From positions 124,001-188,000 of the forward strand of contig JACKHV010000005.1 in NCBI GenBank assembly GCA_020638835.1: a stretch of 64,000 nucleotides of DNA. The letters run 5' to 3'. Each line of letters starts with the position of its first letter. Position 1 is the first letter of the stretch. The notes beneath the pieces were generated by a model. That model saw only the letters and a program-made list of their open reading frames with translations. It did not search any database and was not told where the DNA came from. This DNA is from Planctomycetota bacterium (GTDB lineage Bacteria > Planctomycetota > UBA1135 > GCA-002686595). The position numbers and the translations under genes are program-made. This document shows positions 18,555 through 27,456 of the stretch, one piece after another.

Positions 18555-19618
18555 TGTCCGCGGGGGAGGAATCGAAGAGCGCGCCGGACACGTTGCTCTC
18601 GCTGGACAAGGCCGGGCTCGCCGAGCACGTCGTCGCGCTGGGCGGCAAGCCCTTCCACGGACGCATTGCGCGGGAACAGGTTCTGAAGCACGGCGTGACC
18701 GACTACGCCGCGATGACGTCCTTGCCGGCGACCCTGCGCGAAGCGCTCGCGGCAGAACTTCCGATCCTCTCGTCGCGCGAGGTGGACCGCAGCGTCGCGC
18801 GCGACGCGACGACCAAGCTCCTGCTGGGTTTCCCGCGCGGCGGCGGCGTCGAGGCGACCATCGAGACGGTCCACATCCCGCCGAGCTCGCCGAAGTCGAC
18901 CAAGGGCGCCACGCTCTGCGTCTCGTCGCAGGTCGGCTGCCCCGTCGCCTGCCCGTTCTGCGCCTCGGGCCGGCTCGGCCTGGTGCGCAACCTCGCGGCG
19001 CACGAGATCCTCGAGCAGTACGTCCGCGGGCGCGCGCTCGGCGACCTGTCGCGCTCGGTCGTGATGGGGATCGGCGAACCGCTGCTCAACTTCGAGAACC
19101 TCACCACGGCGCTCGACGCCGTGCACGACGAGATGGGTCTCGGTACGCGCCGCATCACCGTCTCGACCGTCGGCTTCCCCGACCGCCTGCGCCGCGCCGC
19201 GGAGAGCAGGCCGCGCTTCCAGCTCGCGATCAGCCTGCACACGCCCTTCGACGACCAACGCGACGAGCTCGTCCCCGCGATGAAGGGCACGCCGATCGCC
19301 GACGTGATCGCGGCCGCCGACCACTGGTTCGACGTCACCGGTCGCGAGGTCACCTACGAGTACGTGCTGCTCGGCGGCGACAACGACTCGGTCGACCACG
19401 CCCGCGCGCTCGCCGACCGACTGTGGGGCAAGCGCTGCACGGTGAACCTGATCCCCTACAACCCCGTCGAAGGCGACACCTACCGCCGCCCGCACGCCGA
19501 AGACGTCGACAGCTTCCGACAGTTCCTCGACGACGCCGGCACCGTCGCGACCATCCGCTGGTCCCGCGGCCTCGAAGGCGACGCCGCCTGCGGCCAACTC
19601 CGCGTCCGCCACGCGTAG
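18554..19618 (+). CDS. rlmN: 23S rRNA/tRNA adenine-C2 methyltransferase (RlmN-like radical SAM)
   Basis: 354 aa. The radical-SAM cluster is CPVACPFC at 129-136 (Cys-x3-Cys-x2-Cys). GIGEPLLNFENL, SLHTPFDDQRDELVPAMKG and VNLIPYNPVEGDTYRRP are the conserved RlmN/Cfr blocks, and the C-terminal methyl-carrying cysteine is in DAACGQL. Family reaction: C2 methylation of A2503 of 23S rRNA and A37 of some tRNAs. Start ATG at 18554 overlaps the DHH stop and is preceded by GGAGGG. The TAG stop is directly followed by the palindromic repeat block. Confidence 0.9.
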   Translation: MSAGEESKSAPDTLLSLDKAGLAEHVVALGGKPFHGRIAREQVLKHGVTDYAAMTSLPATLREALAAELPILSSREVDRSVARDATTKLLLGFPRGGGVEATIETVHIPPSSPKSTKGATLCVSSQVGCPVACPFCASGRLGLVRNLAAHEILEQYVRGRALGDLSRSVVMGIGEPLLNFENLTTALDAVHDEMGLGTRRITVSTVGFPDRLRRAAESRPRFQLAISLHTPFDDQRDELVPAMKGTPIADVIAAADHWFDVTGREVTYEYVLLGGDNDSVDHARALADRLWGKRCTVNLIPYNPVEGDTYRRPHAEDVDSFRQFLDDAGTVATIRWSRGLEGDAACGQLRVRHA

Positions 19619-19873
19619 GTGCCTGGCTCGTTTCCGCACTGTTCGCCCCGTTGGCATCTACTTGCCTGCGCGTCCCGCGAACTGTGCGGAAACGTGCCTG
19701 GCACCGTACCCGCGTCGACCCTGCTGCAACTTCCACCGGAAGCAACAGCAAGGTAGACGCGGGTACGGTGCCACGGGTACGGTGCCAGGCACCTTTCTGT
19801 CAGATTCGATTGGGACGGTTCGGCGCCCTGAGACCTATGCCGTCGAATCAGACAGAAAGGAGCCAGGCACCTG
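19618..19873. repeat. Compound palindromic repeat block between rlmN and lat
   Basis: Three hairpins occupy this convergent junction. A: GTTTCCGCAC (19630-19639) with GTGCGGAAAC (19684-19693), flanked by direct GTGCCTGGC words. B: 17-bp perfect stem GGCACCGTACCCGCGTC at 19700-19716 with its complement at 19756-19772. C: an 18-bp stem with one mismatch, CCTTTCTGTCAGATTCGA at 19792-19809 with complement at 19843-19860. GGTGCCAGGCACC-type words bracket the block as in REP-like elements. The lat stop codon lies inside hairpin C, so the last residues of Lat (SGAWLLSV) are repeat-encoded. Confidence 0.85.
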
Positions 19874-21170
19874 ACGCGTTCGCGACCATCTCGAGGGCGC
19901 GGTCGATCTCCGAGGCGGAGACGATCAGCGGCATGCGGAAGCGTACCGAGCGCGGGCCGCACGGCAGCGCGAGCAGCTGTTGTTCGCGCAAGCGTCCGAG
20001 CAGCTGGTCGCGCGTCGCGCCGTCCTTCACGTCGAAGGCGATCAGCGATCCGATTCCCCGGACGTTGTCGAAGCCTCCGCGATCCTTCGCGAGGGCGCGC
20101 AGGCCGGAGATGAAGCGTTCGCCCTGCGCCGCGACGTTGTCGCCGAGTTTCTCCTCTTCGATGATCTCGATGAAGCGGCGCGAGCGGACCATGTCGACCA
20201 GGTTTCCCCCCCACGTCGAGTTGATGCGGCTCGGGCGCTTGAAGACGTTGCGCGGCACGTCGTCCACGCGGCTGTTCGCGTAGATGCCGCAGACCTGCGA
20301 CTTCTTGCCGAAGCTGACGATGTCCGGCGCGACGCCCTTCACCTGCCACAGCCACGGTTTGCCGGATCCGAAGAAGCCCGTTTGGACCTCATCGAAGACC
20401 AGCAGCGCTTCGTGCTCGTCGCACAGGTCGCGCAGCGCCTGCAGGAACTCGGGGCGGAAGTGGTTGTCGCCGCCCTCGCCCTGCATCGGCTCGATGATGA
20501 CGCAGGCGACGCGGTTCGGATACTTGGCGAAGGCGGCCTTCACCTCGTCGATCGAGCGCCGCTCTTCCGCCGCGACGTCGTTGTCGATGTTGCCGTCGAG
20601 GTCGAAGTGCGCCGCGGGGTTGTGCACGCGCGGCCAGGGGAACTTCGGGAACAGCTCGACCTTCGTCGGGTCGGTGTTCGTGAGGCTCATCGTGTAGCCG
20701 CTGCGTCCGTGGAACGCCTGGCGGAAGTGGATCACGACGAGGTCGTTGCCGTCGTTCACCTGATCGACGCCCACCTTGTGCGCCTTCCAGTCGAAGGCGG
20801 TCTTGAGCGCGTTCTCCACCGCCAGCGCGCCGCCGGCCACCCAGAAGTGGTGCGGGAACTCGGGCGGCGTGACACGCGTCGCGAACGCCTCCACGAAGGA
20901 GGCCATCGAGGTCGTGTAGAGGTCCGAGTTCGCGGGCTTGTTGAGCGCGACCAGCAGCAGCTCCTGTTGGAAGGCCTGGTCGTCCATCAGCGGGTGTCGG
21001 TACCCGATCGGCCAGCTGGCGAAGCACGTGAAGAAGTCCATGTACTCCTTGCCGGTGGCCGAGTCGTGCAGCCAGACGCCGTGCGAGCGCTCGAGGTCCA
21101 GCACCATCGGGTAACCGTCCGCGAGCTGGTGCGTCTTGAGGATGGAGTGGACTTGCTTGGGATCGATCAT
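19848..21170 (-). CDS. lat: L-lysine 6-aminotransferase (PLP, class III)
   Basis: 440 aa. Strong match in memory to lysine epsilon-aminotransferases: YPMVLDLERSHGVWLHD, DFFTCFASWPIGYRHP, FHGRSGYTMSLTNTDP, VIIEPMQGEGGDNHFRP, VFDEVQTGFFGSGKPW, and PLP lysine in VSFGKKSQVCG, then RINSTWGGNLVDM. The reaction transfers the epsilon-amino group of lysine to 2-oxoglutarate, giving 2-aminoadipate 6-semialdehyde (piperideine-6-carboxylate). Its product normally goes to an aldehyde dehydrogenase; the upstream gene is an aldehyde-dehydrogenase homolog that seems catalytically dead. The last eight residues are encoded by the repeat block. Confidence 0.9.
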   Translation of the reverse strand: MIDPKQVHSILKTHQLADGYPMVLDLERSHGVWLHDSATGKEYMDFFTCFASWPIGYRHPLMDDQAFQQELLLVALNKPANSDLYTTSMASFVEAFATRVTPPEFPHHFWVAGGALAVENALKTAFDWKAHKVGVDQVNDGNDLVVIHFRQAFHGRSGYTMSLTNTDPTKVELFPKFPWPRVHNPAAHFDLDGNIDNDVAAEERRSIDEVKAAFAKYPNRVACVIIEPMQGEGGDNHFRPEFLQALRDLCDEHEALLVFDEVQTGFFGSGKPWLWQVKGVAPDIVSFGKKSQVCGIYANSRVDDVPRNVFKRPSRINSTWGGNLVDMVRSRRFIEIIEEEKLGDNVAAQGERFISGLRALAKDRGGFDNVRGIGSLIAFDVKDGATRDQLLGRLREQQLLALPCGPRSVRFRMPLIVSASEIDRALEMVANASGAWLLSV

Positions 21171-21265
21171 GTTCGTACCTGCGTCGGTCTCTTCGGGCGG
21201 GTTCCGCGTCGCCGGCCCTCCCCGCCCCGTTCCTTCGGCCGCTCCTGGGGCTGCGTGGGAGCGAT

Positions 21266-22510
21266 TCAGTCGATGTTCGAGGACGCCCCGTCGAGCTCGT
21301 CGGCGAGGGCCGCGGCTTGTGCGTCGTCCTTGCAGCGCACCAGGACCAGCACGGCGGCCGGCAGACCGGGACGCAGGAGGCGCATCCGCGGTTCCGCGTT
21401 GGTGAACACCGAAGGAGTAAGGATAGCGTCCCGCTTGGGCCGACGCGACCCCGTGGGCTCCCCCAGGACCAGCGTGGCGCCCTCGTCGAGCCCCAGGGAG
21501 ACGCGCGCGGCGATCTCGTCCCACAGTGCCGGGTCGAGGGCCGGCAGGGCGCCGCCCTCGCCGCGCGCCTCTTCGAGCGTGCCCAGCAAGGCCTCGGTGA
21601 AGCGCGAGAAGATCCGCTCGTGGCAGAGCACCCGCCCGACGCTGCCTTCGGCCTGCCCGGACCACGTCTCGAGCGCCCCGAAGCCGCGCCGAACGACTTC
21701 TTCCGCCGCGCCGTCCGGGTCGCTGCCCGAGCGCACGACGAAGGTGCGGTCGGCGAGCGTCCGACCGCGGAACTGCAGCTCGCCGCGGCCGGGGACGCCC
21801 GCGCCGAAGCCCGTGTCCACCGCGCCGGCGGCGGCGGGCTTGCGCTCGAAGGCCTCGCGCGCGACGCGGATCAGTTCTTCGGTGCCGCGGACCATGACGC
21901 GCTTCACGTCGGGGCAGGCGGCGGCGGCGCGCAGCACGGTGAAGCCGTCGTCGTGCAGGACGCTGAGCACGCCGTGCGGGATACCGATGCCGTCCAGCGC
22001 GACGCAGATCTCGTCCGCGAGGAAAGGCATCACCGGGTCGGAGAGCAGCAGCGTCGGCATGCCGCGCGACAGCGGCACGAAGAGGGACTCGACCAGACCG
22101 GTGACCGCCGCGCGCGCGTCGACGCGGACCAGCGCGACGCCGCGCGCGGGTTGCGGGCCGGGAGCGTGGCGGAGGATCGCGTCGCCGCGCCGGAAGGCTT
22201 GTCGCCGGTAGCGGACACACTCCGCGACAGGCAGGCCCAGGCGGTCCGACATCGCCCGGTCGATCGAGCGCGCGTGGACGATCGTCTCGAGGCCCTGGCG
22301 CAGCAAGCCGACGCGCAGGCCGTGGCGGAGCTCGCCCCACTCCTTCGCCGCCGCGCGCGCCGCCTCGAGCGCCGTCTCCAGGTCGTCCTCCCCGGAACGC
22401 GGCCAGCTGCCGAGCACGGCGCCGGCCGCGGTCGTGACCTCGTGCGACAGGCCGGCCGCCGGGGCGACCCAGGCGCCGCCGATGCGGTTGTGGTGCTTCC
22501 GTTCCTCCAT
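21266..22510 (-). CDS. Aldehyde-dehydrogenase-like protein lacking the catalytic cysteine, 414 aa
   Basis: The N-terminal IGGAWVAPAAG, the helix ALEAARAAAKEWGEL and the C-terminal GSRRPKRDAILTPSVFTNAEPRMRLLRPGLPAAVLVL clearly place it in the ALDH superfamily. The usual GQxC-x-A motif reads WSGQAEGSVGRVLCHERIFSRF, so the nucleophile Cys position is Glu or its neighbour. The general-base ELGGK motif is also missing (GELQFRGRTL). At 414 aa it is shorter than the usual 470-500. It lies 95 bp upstream of lat, same strand. A pseudoenzyme, structural partner of Lat, or decaying gene are all possible; true activity is unlikely. Confidence 0.75.
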   Translation of the reverse strand: MEERKHHNRIGGAWVAPAAGLSHEVTTAAGAVLGSWPRSGEDDLETALEAARAAAKEWGELRHGLRVGLLRQGLETIVHARSIDRAMSDRLGLPVAECVRYRRQAFRRGDAILRHAPGPQPARGVALVRVDARAAVTGLVESLFVPLSRGMPTLLLSDPVMPFLADEICVALDGIGIPHGVLSVLHDDGFTVLRAAAACPDVKRVMVRGTEELIRVAREAFERKPAAAGAVDTGFGAGVPGRGELQFRGRTLADRTFVVRSGSDPDGAAEEVVRRGFGALETWSGQAEGSVGRVLCHERIFSRFTEALLGTLEEARGEGGALPALDPALWDEIAARVSLGLDEGATLVLGEPTGSRRPKRDAILTPSVFTNAEPRMRLLRPGLPAAVLVLVRCKDDAQAAALADELDGASSNID

Positions 22511-22566
22511 CGAGGCCGCGTATTCTAGTGGGCTTCGAGCGGCGCCGACAATCCCGCCGAAGCCCC

Positions 22567-22965
22567 ATGTCTCTACGCTTTCGACCGCACATGCGCATCT
22601 CGAGCCCGCTCGACTTCGCGCGAGCCTTCCGCCGCGGTAGCCGCGCGCGCGGATCGACGCTGGTGGTCGTGGTCCACGAGAACGGGCTCGACCACGCGCG
22701 CCTCGGCCTGTCGATCGGCAAGGTCGTCTGGAAGTCGGCGGTGAAGCGCAACCGCGTGCGCCGAATCTTCCGCGAGGCGTTCCGGCTCGAGTACGCGCAG
22801 CTGCCGGCCGGTCACGACCTGGTGCTGATCGCGGCCGAGAAGCGGCTCGAACCGACGCTCGAGGAGACGCGCCTCGAGCTCGTCAAGCTGGCGCGCAAGG
22901 CGCAGCGCCGCCTCGCCGAGCGTCGCGCGCAGGAAGCGGAGTGCGGGGACGAGGGCGCGGCGTGA
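22567..22965 (+). CDS. rnpA: Ribonuclease P protein component
   Basis: 132 aa from ATG 22567 (an in-frame GTG at 22528 would add a basic extension). The RNase P signature LGLSIGKVVWKSAVKRNRVRRIFREAFR is complete: it contains the RNR motif that binds the catalytic RNA. SPLDFARAFRRG is the conserved N-terminal helix. It helps RNase P RNA mature tRNA 5' ends. rpmH, normally just upstream, is absent; the divergent ALDH-like gene is there. yidD overlaps its stop codon. Confidence 0.93.
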   Translation: MSLRFRPHMRISSPLDFARAFRRGSRARGSTLVVVVHENGLDHARLGLSIGKVVWKSAVKRNRVRRIFREAFRLEYAQLPAGHDLVLIAAEKRLEPTLEETRLELVKLARKAQRRLAERRAQEAECGDEGAA

Positions 22966-23219
22966 ACTTCATGCGTCGCCTCTACTCCGCCCCGCTGCGC
23001 TTCTACCGCCGCTTCCTCTCGCCGCTCAAGCCGCCCATGTGCCGTTTCTCGCCGACGTGCAGCCAGTTCGCCATCGAGGCGATCGAACTGCACGGCGTGT
23101 TCAAGGGGAGCCTGCTCGCGACGTGGCGCGTGCTGCGCTGCAACCCCTTCGCCAAGTGCGGCTGCGACCCGGTGCCGCCCAAGGGGCGCTGGGTCTCGCC
23201 GCACCGCCACCTCGAGTGA
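22962..23219 (+). CDS. yidD: Membrane protein insertion efficiency factor YidD
   Basis: About 85 aa. RFYRRFLSPLKPPMCRFSPTCSQFAIEAIELHGVFKGSLLA and RCNPFAKCGCDPVP are diagnostic, with the conserved CRFxPTCSQ motif. It is a small, basic, inner-membrane-associated protein aiding YidC/Sec insertion. A GTG at 22962 overlaps the rnpA stop (GTGA) and is taken as start; the ATG at 22971 is equally possible. yidC and mnmE, which usually follow, are about 36 kb away in this window. Confidence 0.9.
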   Translation: MNFMRRLYSAPLRFYRRFLSPLKPPMCRFSPTCSQFAIEAIELHGVFKGSLLATWRVLRCNPFAKCGCDPVPPKGRWVSPHRHLE

Positions 23220-23286
23220 CCCCCGGTTTGCAGGCGAGCCGCACCTGGTACTAAGCTCTCGCCCCGACTCCCCCGCCTACGAGACC

Positions 23287-24408
23287 ATGCACACCCACCG
23301 ACTCCCCCTCCTCGCCGCGCTGCTCGCCGCCGGTTGCGCTTCCCACGAGCTCGACGCGCAATCGATCGACCTGGAGCTCCCGCCCAGCCCGATCGCCGGC
23401 GCGGAACCCGCGGACCACCTGATCCAGCCGGGCGAGAAGCACTTCAAGCACCTCTGGAAGCTGACCTCCGGCGGCGAGAACGCCGAGGGTTACTTCAACC
23501 CGGCGGGCGACCGGCTCTCCTTCCAGCGCACGACCGAGGAGTCGGGCTGCGACGAGATCTACGTCACCGAGCCCGGCGGCGGTTATCGCTCGGTCTCGAA
23601 CGGCAAGGGCGTGACGACCTGCTCCTACTTCATGCCCGACGGCAAGCACGTGCTCTACGCCTCGACGCAGTCGGAGCAGGACGACTGCCCGCCGCGGCCG
23701 GACATGAGCCAGGGTTACACCTGGCCGATCCACTCCGCCTACGAGATCTACGTGCAGGAACTCTCGACCGGCGAAGAGCGCCTGCTGATCGGCGGCCCGG
23801 GCTACGACGCGGAAGCGACGGTCTCGCCGAAGGGTGATCGGATCGTCTTCACCTCGACGCGCTCCGGCGACATCGAGCTGTGGACGTGTGACATCGAAGG
23901 CGGTGACCTGCGCCAGGTCACGCACGAGCCCGGCTACGACGGGGGCGCGTTCTTCAGCCACGACGGCGAGTGGCTCGTGTTCCGCACGACGGCCTTCACG
24001 CCAGGCAAGGAAGCGGAGGAGATCGCCGACTTCGAGCGCCTGCGCGACATGGGGCTCGTGCGTCCCGGCGCGATGGAAGTGATGGTCTGCCGCGTCGACG
24101 GCAGCGAGCGACGCCGCGTGACGAATCTCGGCGAAGCGAACTGGGCGCCCTACTTCTTCCCGAACGACAAGCGCATCATCTTCTCGTCGAACCACGACTG
24201 GTCCGGCGAGGGACCGATCAACTTCGACCTGTGGGCGATCGACGTCGACGGCGAGAACCTCGAGCGCATCACGACCTACGACCAGGGCGCGGGCAGCAAC
24301 TTCGACGCCTTCCCGATGTTCAGCCCGGACGGCAAGTACCTCGTCTTCGGCTCGAACCGCGGCGGCGCGAAGGGCGAGACGAACCTGTTCATCGCCGAGT
24401 GGAAGTGA
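23287..24408 (+). CDS. TolB-like beta-propeller lipoprotein (PD40 repeats), 373 aa
   Basis: Lipoprotein signal with lipobox (LLAAGC, Cys at about 17). The mature part shows repeated blades of the WD40-like PD40 type: GYFNPAGDRLSFQRT, TCSYFMPDGKHVLYAST, EATVSPKGDRIVFTSTR, GAFFSHDGEWLVFRTT, APYFFPNDKRIIFSSN, FPMFSPDGKYLVFGSN. Six blades are readable, so a six-bladed propeller is likely. No catalytic domain follows. It is probably a periplasmic binding or scaffold protein. The stop is 18 bp from the stop of the convergent M28 peptidase gene, with no hairpin of note. Confidence 0.82.
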   Translation: MHTHRLPLLAALLAAGCASHELDAQSIDLELPPSPIAGAEPADHLIQPGEKHFKHLWKLTSGGENAEGYFNPAGDRLSFQRTTEESGCDEIYVTEPGGGYRSVSNGKGVTTCSYFMPDGKHVLYASTQSEQDDCPPRPDMSQGYTWPIHSAYEIYVQELSTGEERLLIGGPGYDAEATVSPKGDRIVFTSTRSGDIELWTCDIEGGDLRQVTHEPGYDGGAFFSHDGEWLVFRTTAFTPGKEAEEIADFERLRDMGLVRPGAMEVMVCRVDGSERRRVTNLGEANWAPYFFPNDKRIIFSSNHDWSGEGPINFDLWAIDVDGENLERITTYDQGAGSNFDAFPMFSPDGKYLVFGSNRGGAKGETNLFIAEWK

Positions 24409-24426
24409 ACGGTCCGCGCGACGCGC

Positions 24427-26259
24427 TCACTCGACGACGTTCGAGTCGAGCGTGATCAGCACGGACTCTTCCTTGCCGTCGCGACGATAGACCGTCTTCA
24501 GGACGTCCCCGGGCTTGTGCGTGCGCAGCACGTAGACGAAGTCCTGGATGCCGTCGATGCGCACGCCGCCGACTTCGAGCAGCGTGTCCCCCGCCATCAG
24601 ACCGGCGCGCTCCGCAGGCGTACCCGGTGAGACGCCCGCGAGGGTCAAACCGCCGGTCTCGGAGTAGTCCGCCGGACGCGAACCGAAGCGCACGTCGAAG
24701 CCGCGCCGCCCGCCCTGGGCGTTCGGGTCCTTCGGCGGCTCGATGAAGGCAAGCTCGCCGCCGCGCTGCGCGCGCCCGATGAAATCGACGCACAAGGCGA
24801 CGATCTGCGCGGCCCCGCGCTCCTCGAAGCGGATCAGGTCGTCGGACGGCTTGTGGTAGTCGTCGTGCAGTCCGGTGAACAGGTGGATCGCCGGGATGCC
24901 GACCTCGAGGAAGCTCTGGTGATCGCTGCCGCCGACACCGAATCCGGAGACGGTCAGCTCAGCGTCGAGACCGGCCGCGGCGGCCGACTCGTGCGCCCAG
25001 TCGGCGAAGGGCGGCGACGTTCCGACGCCCATCACCTCCAGACCGTTCGACTCGGCGCGGCCGACCATGTCGAGGTTCACGTTCATGCTGATCCGATCGA
25101 GCGGCACCGTCGGGTGCTCGCACCAGTGGCGGCTGCCGAGCAGTCCGAGCTCCTCGCCCGACCACAGCGCGAAGACGACGTCGCCGGGCGGCGGTTCGTT
25201 CGCGGCGAGGATGCGCGCGATCTCGAGCACGGCCGCGGTCCCCGACGCGTTGTCGTCCGCGCCGTTGTGGATCTGACCGACGGTCTCGGGCGCGAGCGAA
25301 CCCGTTCCGCCGAGGCCCAGGTGGTCGTAGTGCGCGCCGACGACGATCGTCTTGGCCTCGCCGCGTCCGCGCAGCACGCCGAGCACGTTCGTCGCCACGC
25401 CGTCTTCGCGCCGCACGTCGACGTCGAGCGTGACTTCGCCCGGCCCCTCGAGCGGCGCCGCGCCGGCAAGCACGCCGCGGAACTGCGCGCGCTCCGCGGC
25501 GGTCGCTTCTTCATGGTCGCTCGAGAACAGCCACGCGGCCAGCTCGGGATCCACGTACGCGCACGGGATGCCGGCGTTCGCCTCGTGGCCGTCGGAGAAG
25601 CGCAACGGTTCGCCGTCCGCCGCGTCCTGCGTGATGATCACGGCCGCGGCGCCGTTGCGCTTCGCCGTCATCACCTTGTGCAGCACCGAGCCGCCGAAGC
25701 CCCACGACGCGTCGTCGTCCGCGGGCGTCCCGCGACGCAGCAGCACGATCGCGCCGTCGACGCGTCCGCTCGCGTAGTCGTCGTGTCCGCGTTCCTCGTC
25801 GACGATGCCGTAGCCGCGGAACACGAGCGATCCGGTCACCTCGCCTGAGGTCGAGCAGAAGAGCGGTTCCATCGCGCCGCGCTGGCGCACGGTCGCGCGC
25901 TGACCCGAAGCCAGCCGGACCTCCTTGCTGACGCTCGGCGCGTCGCCGACGCGCGCGGCGAGCGGCACCGGGAAGCGTTGGAAGTAGCCGTCCTCGCCGG
26001 CAGGCTCGAGCCCGATCGCGCCGAGCTGGCGCGCGAGCCACGCCGCCGTGTCGCGCTCGCCCTGCATCCCCGCGCGGCGTCCTTCACGCGCGTCGTCCGA
26101 GAGCCACGCGACGTCGGAGTCGAGCGCCAGCGCGCTCTTCGGGACGCGCTCGAGGAGCTTCTTGCGCGTCAGCTCCGGCTCGCTGCTGATGCAAGCGCCG
26201 AGGGCCGGCAGGAGGAGGATCAGGGCAGGCAGTACGGAAGCGTGACGCGTGGATCTCAT
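24427..26259 (-). CDS. M28 zinc aminopeptidase with PA and PDZ domains, lipoprotein, 610 aa
   Basis: Lipobox LLPALGAC at the N-terminus. A PA-like insert (GIVDEERGHDDYASGRVDGAIVLLRRG) lies at about 140-260. The peptidase has all zinc residues: VVGAHYDHLG, HNGADDNASG, WSGEELGLLG, NLDMVGR and SDHQSF. A C-terminal PDZ domain follows (AGVSPGTPAERAGLMAGDTLLEVGGVRIDG). These exported enzymes remove N-terminal residues from peptides; PDZ may regulate or dock. ATG 26259 is used; ATG 26268 would add three residues. Divergent from the SGNH gene. Confidence 0.88.
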   Translation of the reverse strand: MRSTRHASVLPALILLLPALGACISSEPELTRKKLLERVPKSALALDSDVAWLSDDAREGRRAGMQGERDTAAWLARQLGAIGLEPAGEDGYFQRFPVPLAARVGDAPSVSKEVRLASGQRATVRQRGAMEPLFCSTSGEVTGSLVFRGYGIVDEERGHDDYASGRVDGAIVLLRRGTPADDDASWGFGGSVLHKVMTAKRNGAAAVIITQDAADGEPLRFSDGHEANAGIPCAYVDPELAAWLFSSDHEEATAAERAQFRGVLAGAAPLEGPGEVTLDVDVRREDGVATNVLGVLRGRGEAKTIVVGAHYDHLGLGGTGSLAPETVGQIHNGADDNASGTAAVLEIARILAANEPPPGDVVFALWSGEELGLLGSRHWCEHPTVPLDRISMNVNLDMVGRAESNGLEVMGVGTSPPFADWAHESAAAAGLDAELTVSGFGVGGSDHQSFLEVGIPAIHLFTGLHDDYHKPSDDLIRFEERGAAQIVALCVDFIGRAQRGGELAFIEPPKDPNAQGGRRGFDVRFGSRPADYSETGGLTLAGVSPGTPAERAGLMAGDTLLEVGGVRIDGIQDFVYVLRTHKPGDVLKTVYRRDGKEESVLITLDSNVVE

Positions 26260-26316
26260 GGCGCACATCCTACGGCCCTCGACCGGCGAGTGAAGCCGGA
26301 TAGGATGGGCGCCCCC

Positions 26317-27456
26317 ATGATCCGCGCCACGCTCACGAAGAAGCTGGGGCTCGCCCTCGGCGTCCCCCTCGCGCTCGCCGTCGCGGCCGAGCTGGGGCTG
26401 CGCCTCGCAGGCTTCGAGTACCCGCCGGTGCAGTACGCGCAGCTGATCCTGTGGAACCCCGCGCAGGACGCCGCGCTCGCCGGCGCCGACGACCTGCACG
26501 CCCGCGACGCGCGCACGCTCTGGGCGCCGCGGCCGGGCGGCAAGGTCTACTGGTCGCAGTCGAACGAGCGCGTCAACGTCGAGGGCTACCGCGGACCGCT
26601 GCGTCCCGCGGAACACCCGGCCGGCGCGCTGCGCGTCGTGACGCTCGGCGACTCGTCCACCTTCGGCCTCGGCGTCGAGTACGCGGACACCTACAGCGCG
26701 CAGCTCGAGTCCGAGCTGGAGGCACGAGGCCGCGCGGCGGAGGTTCTCGACTTCGGCGTGATCGGCTTCACCGTGCTGCAGGGCGTCGAGCGCTACCGCG
26801 AACGCGCGCGACACTTCCACGCCGACGTGGTCGTCGCGGCCTTCGGCGCGGTGAACGAACACTGGCCGGTCGAGGACTCGAACGACGCCGACAAGCTCGC
26901 CTGGCAGCACGCGCAGTCGACCGGCTGGTACCGCTTCTGGAAGCACGTGCGCAAGCAGCTGCGCATCGCGCACTACGTCGCCTACCTGCAGCTGAAGGCC
27001 GACGGCGGCATGCGCGCGCGGCACGAACGCTACGTGCGCCCGAAGGAAGCGCAGGCCGAGATCGCCGACCGCGCCGGTGAGGTCGACTGGGAAGGTCGGC
27101 GCCGCGTCGACGTGGCGGAGTACCTCGAGGGACTCGACGCGCTGCGCCGCGCGGTCGAAGCCGACGGCGCGCGCCTCGCGCTCGTCGCAATGCCGCGGCG
27201 GCCCGGCGTCGAACACGAGCGACCGATCTTGCTCGAGTACACGCGAGCGACGCGCGATTACGCCGCCGAACACGGCTTGGCGCTGTGCGACGCGCACCGC
27301 GCCTTCCGCGCCGCGGAGGAGACGCTGGCGCCGGACGAGCTCTTCCTCGGCTCCGGCGAAGAAGCCGACCACTGGCACCCGACGCCCTACGGTCACCGCC
27401 TGATCGCGAGTTGTCTCGCCGACGCTCTGCTCGCGCAGGACGGTGCTGCGCGATGA
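26317..27456 (+). CDS. SGNH/GDSL-like hydrolase domain protein with N-terminal membrane helix, 379 aa
   Basis: Residues 8-27 form a membrane anchor (LGLALGVPLALAVAAELGL). The SGNH blocks are VTLGDSSTFGLGVEYADTY (Ser nucleophile in GDSS), DVVVAAFGAVNEHW (Gly/Asn region) and DHWHPTPYGHRLIA (Asp-x2-His). Such anchored SGNH proteins often act as O-acetyl transferases or esterases on exported glycans (AlgX/AlgJ type). Its stop overlaps the start of the YfhO-like gene (ATGA), indicating coupled expression. An ATG at 26305 is an alternative start. Confidence 0.8.
   Translation: MIRATLTKKLGLALGVPLALAVAAELGLRLAGFEYPPVQYAQLILWNPAQDAALAGADDLHARDARTLWAPRPGGKVYWSQSNERVNVEGYRGPLRPAEHPAGALRVVTLGDSSTFGLGVEYADTYSAQLESELEARGRAAEVLDFGVIGFTVLQGVERYRERARHFHADVVVAAFGAVNEHWPVEDSNDADKLAWQHAQSTGWYRFWKHVRKQLRIAHYVAYLQLKADGGMRARHERYVRPKEAQAEIADRAGEVDWEGRRRVDVAEYLEGLDALRRAVEADGARLALVAMPRRPGVEHERPILLEYTRATRDYAAEHGLALCDAHRAFRAAEETLAPDELFLGSGEEADHWHPTPYGHRLIASCLADALLAQDGAAR

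Noticed and set aside
19618..19873. A CRISPR-like or tandem-repeat array
   Set aside because: The elements are palindromes of different sequence with irregular spacing; there are no equal repeats with unique spacers and no cas genes. The Cas4-like nuclease at 39 kb is not beside it.
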